In this document: in pieces, positions 26,120 through 35,776 of the stretch | How the letters are laid out: every line of letters starts with the position of its first letter | Position numbering within the stretch: the first letter of the stretch is position 1 | Origin: Brevundimonas naejangsanensis | Lineage (GTDB): Bacteria > Pseudomonadota > Alphaproteobacteria > Caulobacterales > Caulobacteraceae | Length of the DNA: 64,000 nucleotides | Assembly (NCBI RefSeq): GCF_000635915.2 | Contig: NZ_CP015614.1 | Coordinates: 1,967,501-2,031,500, forward strand | Direction: 5' to 3' | Made by a program: the position numbers and the translations under genes | Notes under the pieces: model-generated | The model's database searches: none | The model's input: the letters and a program-made list of their open reading frames with translations, nothing else | What the model was told of the DNA's origin: nothing

Positions 26120-28495
26120 TCAGCGCATGACCCGCAGAGTCACGCCCACCGTGCGCGGCGCGCCCAGGAAGGCGCCCAGGGTGCCCGTCTGGAACGGGGC
26201 GCCGAAGGCCACCTGGCGATAGTCCTGATCGAACAGATTGCGGCCCCACAGCTCGACGCTCCACGCATCGTCCCGCGCCAGGGCGACGCGGCCGTCCACC
26301 AGCCAGAAGCCCGGCTGGCTCTTGGCCGGATCGAGGTCCGAGCCGGTGTTGTATTCCGACGAATATTTGGCCGCCAACGTCACCCGTCCGGTCAAGCCGG
26401 CCGTCACCGGCCGCTCATAGGTTCCGGCCAGCGATCCGCTCCACAGGGGAGCGAAGTTCATCCGCTTGCCCGCCAGCAGCGGCAGGCCCGGCACGGCGTC
26501 GTCGCCATACTCCGTCTGGGCGTAGGTCAGGCCGCCCTGCAGCGACAGACCCTCGAACGGCAGGAACATGAAGTCCGCCTCGACGCCCTTGGCCCGCACC
26601 TCGGGGATGGAGCGGACCAGGAAGGTCGTGCCCAGGAAGGTGTTCAGCTGGAAGTCGTCATAGGTCTGGCGGAAGGCGGCGGCCGAGACCAGCAGGCGCC
26701 GGTCCAGCATCACGCTCTTGATCCCCGCTTCGAAGGCGTCGGCGCTCTCGGCCGGGAAGGCGCGCGAGGCGTCGGGGACCAGATTGGTCTGTCCCCGGTC
26801 CAGGTTGAAGCCGCCGTTCTTACGCCCTCGCGACCAGGAGGCGTAGAGGCGCGTTCCTTCGGCCGCCTTGAACTCGGCGCGGGCCATGCCGGTCCAGGCC
26901 TCGTCCTTGACCGTCTCGGACTGGCTCAGGCCGTTGAAGGCGGGGTTCGACCACGGCAGGCACAGGATGGCGTTGCGGACGCCGTTGGCCAGGGCGGCGG
27001 CGCAGGCGCGCCCGCCGTCGGTGTTGTGATAGGCGGCCGTCATCTCCTTGGTCTCATGGGTGCGGCGCAGGCCCCCGGTCAGGGTCAGGCGGTCGGTCAC
27101 GGCGTAGGAGACCTGGCCGAACAGGGCGGCGCTGCGGGCCGTCTGCCAATAGCGGTCCAGCTGACCCTCGCCCTCGACGAAGCTTTGGCCGACGGGAAGC
27201 CCCGTGATGCCGGACACGAAGGCCGGGTCGCCCAGCGGGTTCGACGCCGAGCGCGACAGCAGGCGGCTGACATAGCCTTCGTAATCGGCGCCGTAGAACA
27301 GGCTGTCGCGACGGGTCAGCTTCTCATCGGCGAAGAAGGCGCCGGCCGACCAGTCCAGCTTTCCGTTCTGGCCCGACAGGCGGAACTCCTGCGTCAGGGT
27401 GCGGAAGCGGTTCGACCAGCTGCCGTCGTCCGGGCGATAGGCCAGGTCGGCCGAGGTGAAGTCCCAGTCCTGACTGATGACGCCGCGCCAGTCGCGCACC
27501 GCCGAGGTGCTTTCCAACGTCGCCCAGCCCAGATCGGCGTTCAGGTGCAGCGCCAGCCCCTTGTCGCGGATGCGGGTGTTGGTGTCGCGGTTCGAATAAG
27601 CCACGCGATCCCACGGCTTCGGCGTCGCCGCCACGCCGCCGTCGGGCGCAAAGGTCGCCAGCAGGGGCGCCGTCGCGCCTGTCACCAGCTGAACGCCGAC
27701 GCAGCAGCGCTCGTCCCGCTCGGTCCAGTCTGCGGTCAGGCGGGCGGTCAGGTCCGGCGTGGCGCGCCACAGCAGCTGACCGCGCACGGTGTCATAGTGT
27801 TCGCTCTGATCGTCGGTCGAGGTGCGCGGCCCCTCCCCCGTCTTCACGTCATAGAGGCCGTCGCGGCGACGCGCGGCGGCATACAGCCGCCCGGCCAGAA
27901 CCTCGTCCACGATCGGGCCGGTCAGGGAGACGGAGCCGCCGTGCGTTCCATAGTCGCCGAAGGTCGCCTCGCCCGCCATGCGCGCGTCGAACGACGGGGC
28001 GGCGGTGACGACGTTGATGACGCCCGCCGAGGTGTTCTTGCCGAACAGGGTCGCCTGCGGACCCTTGAGCACCTCGATGCGCTCGACCTCGCCCAGATCG
28101 CCCAGCGCCGCCCCGTTGCGCGGGCGGTAAACGCCGTCGATCATGACGCCGACCGAGCTCTCCACGCCCGGATTGTCGCCTACCGTGCCGACGCCGCGGA
28201 TGCGGGCGGTGGTGAAGGTCTGGTTCGAGGTCGAGGCCACGATCAGGCCCGGCGCCAGGATCTGCAGATCCTTGATGTCGCGCACGCCGACGCCGTCCAG
28301 CAGGGGCTGGCTCGCCACCGTCAGCGACAACGGCGTCGCCGCCAGCGGCGCCTCGCGGCGCTCGGCCGTCACCACGATCTCGGACACCTGGGTCGGGCCG
28401 GTGTCTATAGGCGCTTCGGCCAGAACAGGCGCGGCGAAAGCAAGCACGGACAGAGAGGCGGACGCGAGAGACGCGGCGCGAACGGCGAAATTCAT
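26120..28495 (-). CDS. TonB-dependent outer-membrane receptor
   Basis: A 791-residue receptor. A signal peptide (SLSVLAFAAPVLAEA) precedes the TonB-box-like SEIVVTAERRE near residue 38. The plug domain has IKDLQILAPGLIV, ARIRGVG and VERIEVLKGPQATLFGKNTSAGVINVV (in parts), and the protein ends in the barrel strand GVTLRVMR. The plug type resembles receptors for siderophores or complex organic ligands; the ligand is unknown. It is monocistronic, with a perfect short palindrome about 100 bp upstream of the start. Confidence 0.93.
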   Translation of the reverse strand: MNFAVRAASLASASLSVLAFAAPVLAEAPIDTGPTQVSEIVVTAERREAPLAATPLSLTVASQPLLDGVGVRDIKDLQILAPGLIVASTSNQTFTTARIRGVGTVGDNPGVESSVGVMIDGVYRPRNGAALGDLGEVERIEVLKGPQATLFGKNTSAGVINVVTAAPSFDARMAGEATFGDYGTHGGSVSLTGPIVDEVLAGRLYAAARRRDGLYDVKTGEGPRTSTDDQSEHYDTVRGQLLWRATPDLTARLTADWTERDERCCVGVQLVTGATAPLLATFAPDGGVAATPKPWDRVAYSNRDTNTRIRDKGLALHLNADLGWATLESTSAVRDWRGVISQDWDFTSADLAYRPDDGSWSNRFRTLTQEFRLSGQNGKLDWSAGAFFADEKLTRRDSLFYGADYEGYVSRLLSRSASNPLGDPAFVSGITGLPVGQSFVEGEGQLDRYWQTARSAALFGQVSYAVTDRLTLTGGLRRTHETKEMTAAYHNTDGGRACAAALANGVRNAILCLPWSNPAFNGLSQSETVKDEAWTGMARAEFKAAEGTRLYASWSRGRKNGGFNLDRGQTNLVPDASRAFPAESADAFEAGIKSVMLDRRLLVSAAAFRQTYDDFQLNTFLGTTFLVRSIPEVRAKGVEADFMFLPFEGLSLQGGLTYAQTEYGDDAVPGLPLLAGKRMNFAPLWSGSLAGTYERPVTAGLTGRVTLAAKYSSEYNTGSDLDPAKSQPGFWLVDGRVALARDDAWSVELWGRNLFDQDYRQVAFGAPFQTGTLGAFLGAPRTVGVTLRVMR

Positions 28496-28593
28496 GGGAG
28501 GAAAAACCGCTTTGCGGAGCGACGGCGCAAGGCTTCGTCGCGGACTGTCAACGGCTGTAACAGTCCGGTCGGCAGGACGAAACCCTGGCCGAC

Positions 28594-28608
28594 CATCATC
28601 AAATGATG
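28594..28608. promoter_or_regulatory. Short palindrome upstream of the TonB-dependent receptor
   Basis: CATCAT-CAA-ATGATG is a perfect 6-bp dyad 99 bp before the receptor start. A second dyad, GGACTGT...ACAGTCC (28542-28566), lies closer to the gene. Either could be an operator; no regulator is identified. Confidence 0.35.
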
Positions 28609-28612
28609 ACTT

Positions 28613-28939
28613 TTAGGCGCGCCCCGCCAGCGGTCCCGAGGCGCGCGGAGCGAAGCTGTGCTCCACCCGGCTGCGATGGGCGTCGACGTCGTTACGAACC
28701 CCGCCGCCGATGCGGCACAGCTGCTCCAGCCCGCGCCCGCCGCCGCTTTCGTGTGATGTGATCAGGTCCAGAAGGCGCTCCGCCTCGGCCAGGGTCTCAG
28801 GCCGCTGCTCCAGCAGCCAGACCTCAAGCGCCCCCAGTTCAGCCATCAGCCCCCCCGCACGAACGGAGGCCTCAAGCCGTTTGTCATTCCATTGACGAAG
28901 CAGCGCGCGGGCCGCCTCCATCGTCCACTGTTGAGCCAT
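28613..28939 (-). CDS. Small soluble helical protein, unknown function
   Basis: A 108-residue protein starting MAQQWTMEAARALLRQWND, mostly alpha-helical, with a charged C-terminal tail. It overlaps the 3' end of the upstream membrane-protein gene by 56 bp in a different frame, suggesting translational coupling. It is the last gene of a probable three-gene set with the membrane protein and the anchored LuxR-type regulator. The start at 28939 is preferred to 28951. Confidence 0.6.
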   Translation of the reverse strand: MAQQWTMEAARALLRQWNDKRLEASVRAGGLMAELGALEVWLLEQRPETLAEAERLLDLITSHESGGGRGLEQLCRIGGGVRNDVDAHRSRVEHSFAPRASGPLAGRA

Positions 28940-29372
28940 GTCGCCCCCCAAAGGCGAAGCGTCGGGCGGCTTCGATTTCCCAGACGCCGAAGAAAAATGT
29001 CAGTGACGTCAGGAACCAGAGGACCCAGATCAACGTCATCGCGGCCCAGGCCAGACTGGTCGAGGTCAAGAACGGCGCGACGTAGACCAAGGTCGACACC
29101 AGGTGCAGCGCAGCGGCCATCACGATCCACCACCGCCCCGCCCGCTCGGCGATCAACCACAGGGCGAGGAAGGCCGTCGTATCGATGATGACCACGCCGA
29201 ACTCAAACCCCTGCGGGCTCGCGTCATCGACCGCGTAGGACAAGGTCAGAGCCATCAGGACGACGCCGGCGGCCGCACGGTCCCAGGTCCTTCCCCGCCA
29301 GAGCAGCAGGAAAAGGCCCGCCAGACTGAACGCCAGCAATGCGAACTGCAGTGCGAGCTGCACAGGGGTCAT
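28884..29372 (-). CDS. Small polytopic membrane protein, unknown function
   Basis: A 162-residue protein with about five hydrophobic helices (for example LALQFALLAFSLAGLFLLLW, FGVVIIDTTAFLALWLI, TLIWVLWFLTSLTFFFGVW) and a polar C-terminal tail. The acidic residues in SYAVDDASPQG between helices are notable. I recognise no family. It lies 78 bp downstream of the LuxR-type gene and overlaps the next gene. Confidence 0.65.
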   Translation of the reverse strand: MTPVQLALQFALLAFSLAGLFLLLWRGRTWDRAAAGVVLMALTLSYAVDDASPQGFEFGVVIIDTTAFLALWLIAERAGRWWIVMAAALHLVSTLVYVAPFLTSTSLAWAAMTLIWVLWFLTSLTFFFGVWEIEAARRFAFGGRHGSTVDDGGGPRAASSME

Positions 29373-29450
29373 CGACGTCTCCGCTCGGCCCGATCAGTCG
29401 TCAGGCGCTTAAATCCCTTTGATCATGCGCATCTCCGCCCATCATAAGCG

Positions 29451-29927
29451 TCAGCGCAGGCTATGGATCATCTCCAGGACGGGAGGAATTAAACTGATCG
29501 CAGCGGCTGCGAGCAGAATCCACGCCAGCGCCCCGCCCAGGATCAACAGCAGAACAGAGCCGCCGACCGTGCGTGGCCGACGCCAGCGCCCCAGGCCTAC
29601 ATAGCTCCCATAGAAGGGAACCGGCCAGGGTGTCTTCCCGTCCTCGACACGTTCGGAACCTGCAAGGACGCCATGTTCTGAGCCCAGAAACGGCTCGGAC
29701 GACAGGGGCGGCGATTGCCGTGAGTAGGAATTACTCAGCAGGCGGGCCGCCTGCTGGCGGTCGGAAACGCCCAGCTTCTCATAGGCGCGATGCAGGTGGT
29801 TCTGAACGGTGCGGGGCGACAGGTTCAGTTGCTGGGCGATCTCCTTGTCGCCCAGACGTTCCGCTACGAGCAGAAGAATTTCCCGTTCGCGCGGCGTCAA
29901 TTTGTCGATCGCCGAAACTATGGTCAC
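29451..29927 (-). CDS. LuxR-type HTH regulator with a C-terminal membrane anchor
   Basis: The protein begins close to the HTH: IDKLTPREREILLLVAERLGD, then KEIAQQLNLSPRTVQNHLHRAYEKLGV, a complete GerE/LuxR DNA-binding domain. After a linker of about 60 residues comes one hydrophobic helix (SVLLLILGGALAWILLAAAAI) near the C terminus. There is no receiver or autoinducer domain. The start is uncertain: GTG at 29927 puts the HTH at the N terminus as in similar short proteins, but has no clear ribosome binding site; the frame is open to a TTG at 30020. It heads a probable set with two small genes. Confidence 0.75.
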   Translation of the reverse strand: MTIVSAIDKLTPREREILLLVAERLGDKEIAQQLNLSPRTVQNHLHRAYEKLGVSDRQQAARLLSNSYSRQSPPLSSEPFLGSEHGVLAGSERVEDGKTPWPVPFYGSYVGLGRWRRPRTVGGSVLLLILGGALAWILLAAAAISLIPPVLEMIHSLR

Positions 29928-30107
29928 AAAACCCGAATATCCATTTGAAAGGTCGCGCGTCCAGTCTTCAGCGACGCCCGCGACGGATAGGTCGTTAGGT
30001 GTCGCCGCGATGCGACACAACCTTTGCGTTTCAGCATTTCCATTGCATGTCGTCGGAGGATCGCCGCACTAGGAGCCGAGACTGGATAAGAAGACAGAGG
30101 GAAGCGC

Positions 30108-30896
30108 ATGCTGGCGACGTTGATGGGCGGCCTGGGACTGATCGTGGGCAGCTTTCTGGGCCTGGTCAGCCTGCGTCTGCCCAAGGGCCAGGATGTCGTC
30201 GTGCAGCGCTCCCGTTGCGGGTCATGCGAGCGCCCCCTGAAGCCCTGGCGGCTGATCCCGGTCGTCAGTTGGGCGATGACGCGCGGGAAGTGCAGCGACT
30301 GCGGCGCGGCCATTCCTGTGCGCTATCCCCTGATCGAGCTGGCCGCCGCCGCCATCGGCGTCTGGGCGGCGCTGCGCTTCGACGATCCCGCCTGGGCGCT
30401 GGCGGGCGCGGTGTTGGGCTGGCAGCTGCTGCTGATCGCCATCATCGACGCCGAGCATTTCTGGCTGCCGGACGCCCTGACTCTGCCGCTGTTTCTCAGC
30501 GGCCTGTTCGCGGCTGTGGCGCTGGACCCCGCCAATGTGCAGAGCGGCCTGCAATGGTCGCTGGTCGGCCCGCTGAAGACGCCCTTGATCGGGGCGGCGG
30601 CGGGCTTCGGCGGCCTATGGCTGCTGGCCTTTATCTATAAGCGCCTGCGCGGTCGCGACGGGCTGGGCGGGGGCGATCCTTTCCTGTTGGGCGCGATCGG
30701 CGCCTGGGTCGGCTGGATGGGCCTGCCCAGCGTGCTGCTGTGGGCGTCCTTGAGCGGCCTGAGCCTCGTCGCGGCCAAGGTCGTCCTGCGCCGCCCCGTC
30801 GCCGGAACCGACCGCCTGCCGTTCGGCGTCTTTCTGGCCATCGGCGCCTGGCTGACCTGGCTTTACGGCCCCCTCGGGCTCGGCGTGACCGGCTAG
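30108..30896 (+). CDS. Prepilin peptidase, A24 family
   Basis: A 262-residue inner-membrane aspartic protease that processes type IV prepilins or type II secretion pseudopilins. The N-terminal cytoplasmic domain has the two cysteine pairs CGSC and CSDC of the bifunctional methylase-peptidase form. The catalytic aspartates are in LIAIIDAEHFWLPD and GGGDPFLLGAIGA (GxGD-type). No pilin or type II secretion genes are in the window, so the substrate is unknown. Its last 4 bp overlap the convergent TonB-like gene. Confidence 0.93.
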   Translation: MLATLMGGLGLIVGSFLGLVSLRLPKGQDVVVQRSRCGSCERPLKPWRLIPVVSWAMTRGKCSDCGAAIPVRYPLIELAAAAIGVWAALRFDDPAWALAGAVLGWQLLLIAIIDAEHFWLPDALTLPLFLSGLFAAVALDPANVQSGLQWSLVGPLKTPLIGAAAGFGGLWLLAFIYKRLRGRDGLGGGDPFLLGAIGAWVGWMGLPSVLLWASLSGLSLVAAKVVLRRPVAGTDRLPFGVFLAIGAWLTWLYGPLGLGVTG

Positions 30897-31774
30897 AGGG
30901 ACAGCAGGTCGGACCAGCGCCAGCGCCCGCCGCTACCCAGCGCCACGCGCGGCGCGCCCGGCTGGTCGCTGAGCGTCAGCAATACATAGCCGTTCACGGT
31001 CTCGGCCTTACAGGCGCGCGGCGAGAAACCGACCGTGACGGCGATGGCCTGTCGCACCCCGGCCAGCCCCTTGCCTGCCTCGCCGGGGCTTTGCAGCCAG
31101 TCGCCGTTCCACATCAGGATCGCCCGGCCCGAGGCGCCGGAGGTGCGATAGGCCTGTCCGATCGCGGCGTTGATCCGCGCATCATTGCGCAGGGCGTTCT
31201 GGATGCGCTTGACCATGTCGCACCCCTGCCCTGAACCGCCCCCTGCGCCTGAACCGGAGCCGCCGCCCGAGCCGCCCGACCCGGAGCCCGCCCCGCCGCC
31301 TCCGCCCGTCCCCTGCCCCGCGGTCAAGGCGCCGCTGAGCGCGCCGTCTCCCAACAGCACGAAGGACACGCTGGGTTCCGGCGCCGAGATCGGCAGCGGC
31401 TCGACCTGCGGCGCCACAGGCGTCGGACGAGGGGGGCGAGGCGTCGGCGGCGTCGGGGCAGCGGCCCGCGCCTTCTGGGGCGTTTTCGCCGGAACCGGAA
31501 CGGGCGTCGCAACCGCGGGGGCGGCAGGCGCCGGTTCAGGCTGAGGCGCGGGCGCGGCCTCGGCGCCTCCCGCCGGCGCATCGCCCGGCGCCGGCTCTGA
31601 AGGCGCGGGCGGGGGCGGCTCGACCAGGATCACCTCGACCGGCGGCGGCGGCGGCGGCGCGACGACGGGCTTGACCGGAGCCGTCATCATCATCGCCAGG
31701 ATCAGGCCATGCGCCGCGATGCTGGCCGCAACCGGCAGGACCCCGGACCGTTTACGCCTCGACGCCCGCCTCAC
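30893..31774 (-). CDS. TonB-like energy-transducer protein with an unusual C terminus
   Basis: A 293-residue protein (GTG start). It has an N-terminal membrane helix (LPVAASIAAHGLILAMMMT), a long proline/alanine-rich periplasmic stretch (PPPPPPVEVILVEPPPPAP), a Gly/Ser-rich linker (about residues 155-185) and a compact domain with QGCDMVKRIQNALRND and FSPRACKAETVNGYVLLTL. The Pro-rich start resembles TonB, but the C-terminal TonB fold (YP...A...G.V...V) is not obvious. Two cysteines may form a disulfide. It could energise the TonB-dependent receptors nearby, but that is inferred. Confidence 0.72.
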   Translation of the reverse strand: MRRASRRKRSGVLPVAASIAAHGLILAMMMTAPVKPVVAPPPPPPVEVILVEPPPPAPSEPAPGDAPAGGAEAAPAPQPEPAPAAPAVATPVPVPAKTPQKARAAAPTPPTPRPPRPTPVAPQVEPLPISAPEPSVSFVLLGDGALSGALTAGQGTGGGGGAGSGSGGSGGGSGSGAGGGSGQGCDMVKRIQNALRNDARINAAIGQAYRTSGASGRAILMWNGDWLQSPGEAGKGLAGVRQAIAVTVGFSPRACKAETVNGYVLLTLSDQPGAPRVALGSGGRWRWSDLLSL

Positions 31775-32058
31775 TACCTGGCGCCTGTTCCGCTGCAGGT
31801 TCCGCGAACGCCCGATGGTGACATTTGCAACAAGGCTCCTCGCCGTTCAGATCGCGAGAAACTGATCACCTGAGAACGTCAGGAAAAAGGCGTCAGGCGA
31901 GGAAGGGAGAATAACAAGAACGTCGGTTCTTTATATTTTTTTACAGTCAAGCTGAACCTTTTCACTTCTTCGCGCGTCTTTGCTCCGCCGTTTTGCAACC
32001 GACATCGGTGCGGCGCGTAACATCCCCGGAGTTGGGCCGGGCACGAAGGAGACTTGAT

Positions 32059-32628
32059 TTGATCAATTTGGCATCTAGGACCGCTGTTATCGGCGCCGTC
32101 GCCGTTCTCGGCATCGCCGTCAGCGGCTGCGCCAGCCATCGGTTCGTCCGCGACAACGTCCAGGTCGTGAACGAGCGCGTAGACGGCGTCGACGCTCATC
32201 TGACGCAGGTCGAAGGCACGGCGGGCGAAGCCCTTGCCCGCGCCAACGCCGCGCACAAACTGGCCCAAGGCAAATTCCTGTACGAAGTCGTTCTGTCGGA
32301 CGACTCGGTGAAATTCCCGGTCAACCACACCGAACTGTCGCCGGAAGCCGAACAGCGCCTGGCCGAACTGGTCCAGCGCCTGCGCGCCGAGAACGCCAAC
32401 GTGTACCTGGAGATCCAGGGCCACACCGACTCGACCGGCACCGACCAGATCAACGAGCGTCTTGGCCAAGAACGCGCCGAAGCGGTGCGTCGCTTCCTGA
32501 GCGATCAGGGCATCGCCCTGAACCGCATGGCGACCATCTCCTACGGCGCCTCAAAGCCGGTGGCTCCCAACAACACCCGTGAAGGCCGCGCCCAGAACCG
32601 CCGCGTCGCCATCATGGTTCTGGCCTAA
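32059..32628 (+). CDS. OmpA-family (Pal-like) lipoprotein
   Basis: A 189-residue outer-membrane lipoprotein. I chose TTG at 32059 because AAGGAG lies 8 bp upstream and the resulting signal peptide ends in the lipobox AVSGC. The C-terminal OmpA domain has VYLEIQGHTDSTGTD, ERLGQERAEAVRRFL and ARNRR-like QNRRVAI, which bind peptidoglycan. A short helical spacer lies between. It is monocistronic; an inverted repeat TGAGTTGG...CCAACTCA follows at 32649-32671. Confidence 0.92.
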   Translation: MINLASRTAVIGAVAVLGIAVSGCASHRFVRDNVQVVNERVDGVDAHLTQVEGTAGEALARANAAHKLAQGKFLYEVVLSDDSVKFPVNHTELSPEAEQRLAELVQRLRAENANVYLEIQGHTDSTGTDQINERLGQERAEAVRRFLSDQGIALNRMATISYGASKPVAPNNTREGRAQNRRVAIMVLA

Positions 32629-32648
32629 CAGCCAAGAGCGAAATCGGC

Positions 32649-32671
32649 TGAGTTGGACGCATGCCCAACTC
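32649..32671 (+). terminator. Weak hairpin after the OmpA-like gene
   Basis: TGAGTTGG-ACGCATG-CCAACTCA forms an 8-bp stem 20 bp after the stop. No T-tract follows directly, so its terminator function is uncertain. Confidence 0.35.
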
Positions 32672-32785
32672 AACTCAGATATTTGCTCCAAGTAGTTCTG
32701 GACCCTTGTTCCGGGTGCGGTCGATTCCGACTGACCCGCAAAGGGTCTAGCCATTCGCTCCGGCCTCCTGCCCCGGCTGGAACGA

Positions 32786-32822
32786 GAAACGGCGGCGTCC
32801 CGCGAGGGGCGCCGCCGTTGTC
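32786..32822 (-). terminator. Terminator of the copA-cueR operon
   Basis: AACGGCGGCG and CGCCGCCGTT pair over 10 bp. On the minus strand the stem is followed by TCTCGTT. It lies about 30 bp after the cueR stop. Confidence 0.6.
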
Positions 32823-32850
32823 ATTCTGACGTTCAGCTTCAGTCCGCGCG

Positions 32851-33255
32851 CTATTGCTGACCGGCGGATCCGCCCGCCAGATCCGACAGGATGGGACAGT
32901 CCGGACGTTCGTCCCCGGCGCAGCATTGGGCCAGGTAGCGCAGGGTGTCGGCCATCTCGCGCATTTCGCGGATGCGGGCGTCCAGATCCTCCAGATGTTT
33001 CTGCGCCATCGCCTTGACCTCGCGGCTGGGCCGGGCCTCGTCGCGCCACAGGGACAGCAGGCGGCTGATCTCCTCAATTGAAAAGCCCAGCCCCCGCGCC
33101 CGGCGGATGAAGCGCAGGTCGTTCAGGTCGCGCTCTGAAAAGTCGCGGTAATTCCCCTCGGTGCGGTCCGCAGGGCGGATCAGCCCTTGCGCCTCATAAT
33201 AGCGGATCATCTTGGCCGAGACGCCGGTCGCCTCAGCAGCCTTGCCGATGTTCAT
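32851..33255 (-). CDS. cueR: Copper-responsive MerR-family regulator CueR
   Basis: A 134-residue regulator. The N-terminal HTH reads [26 protein letters not shown], and the metal-binding loop has [13 protein letters not shown], with the spaced cysteines of Cu(I) sensors. It is expected to bind the promoter at 35777-35809 and activate copA by DNA distortion. It is downstream of copA and overlaps its stop by 4 bp (ATGA), so it is in the operon it controls. Confidence 0.93.
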   Translation of the reverse strand: MNIGKAAEATGVSAKMIRYYEAQGLIRPADRTEGNYRDFSERDLNDLRFIRRARGLGFSIEEISRLLSLWRDEARPSREVKAMAQKHLEDLDARIREMREMADTLRYLAQCCAGDERPDCPILSDLAGGSAGQQ

Positions 33256-35744
33256 CGCGCGGCTCCCTTCGCGCTGCCGATATGGGGTTTGAAGGCGCGC
33301 AGGCGCAGGGCGTTCAGCACCACGCTGACGCTGGACAGGGCCATGGCCCCCGCCGCCAGCATGGGCGACAGCATCAGGCCGAAGACCGGATACAGCACCC
33401 CCGCCGCCACCGGGATCAGCAGCACGTTGTAGCCGAAGGCCCAGGCCAGGTTCTGGCGGATGTTGTTCATCGTCGCCCGCGACAGGCCGATGGCGCTGAC
33501 CGCGCCGCGCAGGTCGCCGCCGGTCAGGACCACGTCCGCGCTCTCGATCGCCACGTCCGAGCCGCCCCCGACCGCAAGACCAACGTCCGCCGCCGCCAGA
33601 GCCGGGGCGTCGTTCACCCCGTCGCCGACGAAGGCGACCCTGCGCCCGCCCTTTTTAAGCGCCTCGATCACCGCCACCTTGCCGTCCGGCATGACCTCGG
33701 CGTGGACTTCGTCAATGCCCAGACGACGCGACACGGCGGCGGCGGTGCGGCTGTTGTCGCCGCTGATGACCGCCACCTTCAGCCCCAGCTCATGCAGGGC
33801 GGCGATCGCCTCGGCCGTCGTCGCCTTGACCGGGTCGGCCACGGCGATGATGGCGGCCAGTCGACCGTCCACGGCGGCGTAGAGCGGCGTCTTGCCCTCG
33901 TCGCCCAGACGGGCCGCCGCCTCGGCGAACAGGGCAACGTCGCAGCCCAACTCGGCCATGTAGCGGTCGGCGCCGACCGCGACGCGCGCCCCGTCAACCA
34001 GACCCGTCACGCCTTTGCCGGGGATGGAGGCGAAGTCCAGCGGCCGGGCCACCGTCGCGCCGCGCGCCTCGGCCGCAGCGACCAGGGCGCGGGCCACCGG
34101 GTGCTCAGACAGGCTTTCCAGCGCCGCCACCTGGGCCAGCACCGTCGCCTCGTCAAAGCCCTCGGCCGTGACCAGATCGGTCAATGTCGGCTTGCCCTCG
34201 GTCAGGGTGCCGGTCTTGTCGAAGGCGACGACGTCCACGCCCTGCAGGGCCTGAAGCGCCTCGCCCTTGCGGAACAGCACGCCCAGCTCGGCCGCTCGGC
34301 CCACGCCCACCATGATGGAGGTCGGCGTCGCCAGCCCCATGGCGCACGGACAGGCGATGATCAGCACGGCCACCGCGCTGACCAGCGCCATGCCCAGCGA
34401 CGGCGACGGCCCGAACAGGAACCACGCCAAGAAGGTCAGGGCGGCGATGGCCATGACGGCGGGCACGAACCAGCCCGTCACCTTGTCCACCAGCGCCTGG
34501 ATCGGCAGCTTGGCCCCTTGGGCGGCCTCGACCATCTTGACGATCTGGGCCAGCACGGTCTGGGCGCCGACCTGACGCGCCTCGAAACGGAAGGCGCCGG
34601 TGGTGTTCAGCGTGCCGCCCGTGACCTTGCCGCCGGCGGTCTTCTCGACTGGGATCGGCTCGCCCGTCAGCATGGATTCATCGACAAAGGAGGCCCCGTC
34701 CGTGACCACGCCGTCGACCGGCACTCGCTCACCGGGGCGCACCACGACCACGTCGCCGACCTTGACCGCATCGACGGCCACGTCCTGCTCGACGCCGTCG
34801 CGCACCACGCGCGCAGTCTTGGCCTGAAGCGACATCAGGCGGCGGATCGCCTGGCCCGTGCGGCCCTTGGCCCGCGCCTCGATCCAGCGCCCGACCAGGA
34901 TCAGGGTGACGATCACCGCCGCCGCTTCGAAATAGATGTTGGCCGTGCCCGCAGGCAGCCACTGCGGGGCAAACGTAGCCACCGTCGAGAAGGTCCACGC
35001 CGCCGTCGCGCCCAGCACGACGAGGGAGTTCATGTCCGGCGCCCAGCGCAGCAGGGCGGGCACGCCCTTGCGGTAGAAGATGATCCCCGGAACGAACAGC
35101 ACGAAGGTCGCCAGCACGAAGCTGATGACCTTCCAGTTGAAGGCGCCGATCGTCTCGCCGATCCAGTGGTGCATCCCCGGCACGAAGTGCGAGCCCATCT
35201 CCAGCACGAACAGCGGCAGGGTCGCCGCGCCCGCGATCAGCACCGCCCGGCCCAGCTTCCTGATCTCGGCGTCGCGAGCGGCCTGTTCGCGGTCGCTGGC
35301 GTCCGGCCCGGCGTTCTCGGGCGTGTCCAGCACATAGCCGGCCTGTTCCACGGCGGCGGCCAGATCCTGAAACGTCGTCGTCCCCGACAGGAAGCGCACG
35401 GTCGCCCGCTCGGTCGCCAGATTGACGCTGGCCGACAGCACCCCCGGCACGGCGGCCAGCGCCTTTTCCACGCGGCCGACACAGGACGCGCACGTCATGC
35501 CCCGCACAGGATAGGCGACCTCCTCCTGCATCGGCTCATAGCCTGCGCTCTTGATCGCGGCGGCCACGGCGGCGGCGGAACCGTCAGGCGACAGCGACAC
35601 CTGCGCCCGCTCGGCGGCCAGATTGACCTGCGCGTGCGTGACGCCCGGCACGGCGCGGATGGCCTTTTCGACCCGGCCCACGCAGCTGGCGCAGGTCATG
35701 CCCAGCACGGGTATATCCAGTGTTCTGAAGCCTTCGGCGGCCAT
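33252..35744 (-). CDS. copA: Copper-exporting P1B-type ATPase
   Basis: An 830-residue pump. Two heavy-metal-associated domains carry GMTCASC at residues 15-21 and 82-88. The transmembrane metal site is CPC at 465-467, the phosphorylated Asp509 is in DKTGT, and GDGVNDAP closes the hinge. It exports Cu(I) from the cytoplasm. The frame runs to 35777, but that codon lies inside the -10 element; the ATG at 35744 has GAGG 9 bp upstream and follows the predicted transcription start by about 25 bp. Confidence 0.97.
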   Translation of the reverse strand: MAAEGFRTLDIPVLGMTCASCVGRVEKAIRAVPGVTHAQVNLAAERAQVSLSPDGSAAAVAAAIKSAGYEPMQEEVAYPVRGMTCASCVGRVEKALAAVPGVLSASVNLATERATVRFLSGTTTFQDLAAAVEQAGYVLDTPENAGPDASDREQAARDAEIRKLGRAVLIAGAATLPLFVLEMGSHFVPGMHHWIGETIGAFNWKVISFVLATFVLFVPGIIFYRKGVPALLRWAPDMNSLVVLGATAAWTFSTVATFAPQWLPAGTANIYFEAAAVIVTLILVGRWIEARAKGRTGQAIRRLMSLQAKTARVVRDGVEQDVAVDAVKVGDVVVVRPGERVPVDGVVTDGASFVDESMLTGEPIPVEKTAGGKVTGGTLNTTGAFRFEARQVGAQTVLAQIVKMVEAAQGAKLPIQALVDKVTGWFVPAVMAIAALTFLAWFLFGPSPSLGMALVSAVAVLIIACPCAMGLATPTSIMVGVGRAAELGVLFRKGEALQALQGVDVVAFDKTGTLTEGKPTLTDLVTAEGFDEATVLAQVAALESLSEHPVARALVAAAEARGATVARPLDFASIPGKGVTGLVDGARVAVGADRYMAELGCDVALFAEAAARLGDEGKTPLYAAVDGRLAAIIAVADPVKATTAEAIAALHELGLKVAVISGDNSRTAAAVSRRLGIDEVHAEVMPDGKVAVIEALKKGGRRVAFVGDGVNDAPALAAADVGLAVGGGSDVAIESADVVLTGGDLRGAVSAIGLSRATMNNIRQNLAWAFGYNVLLIPVAAGVLYPVFGLMLSPMLAAGAMALSSVSVVLNALRLRAFKPHIGSAKGAAR

Positions 35745-35776
35745 GGCGTCGTCCTCGCAAACCTTTGACGACGACA

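Noticed and set aside
26114-28606. Long forward reading frame over the TonB-dependent receptor gene
   Set aside because: It has no recognisable domains and unusual composition, while the minus strand encodes a clear receptor with signal peptide and plug motifs.
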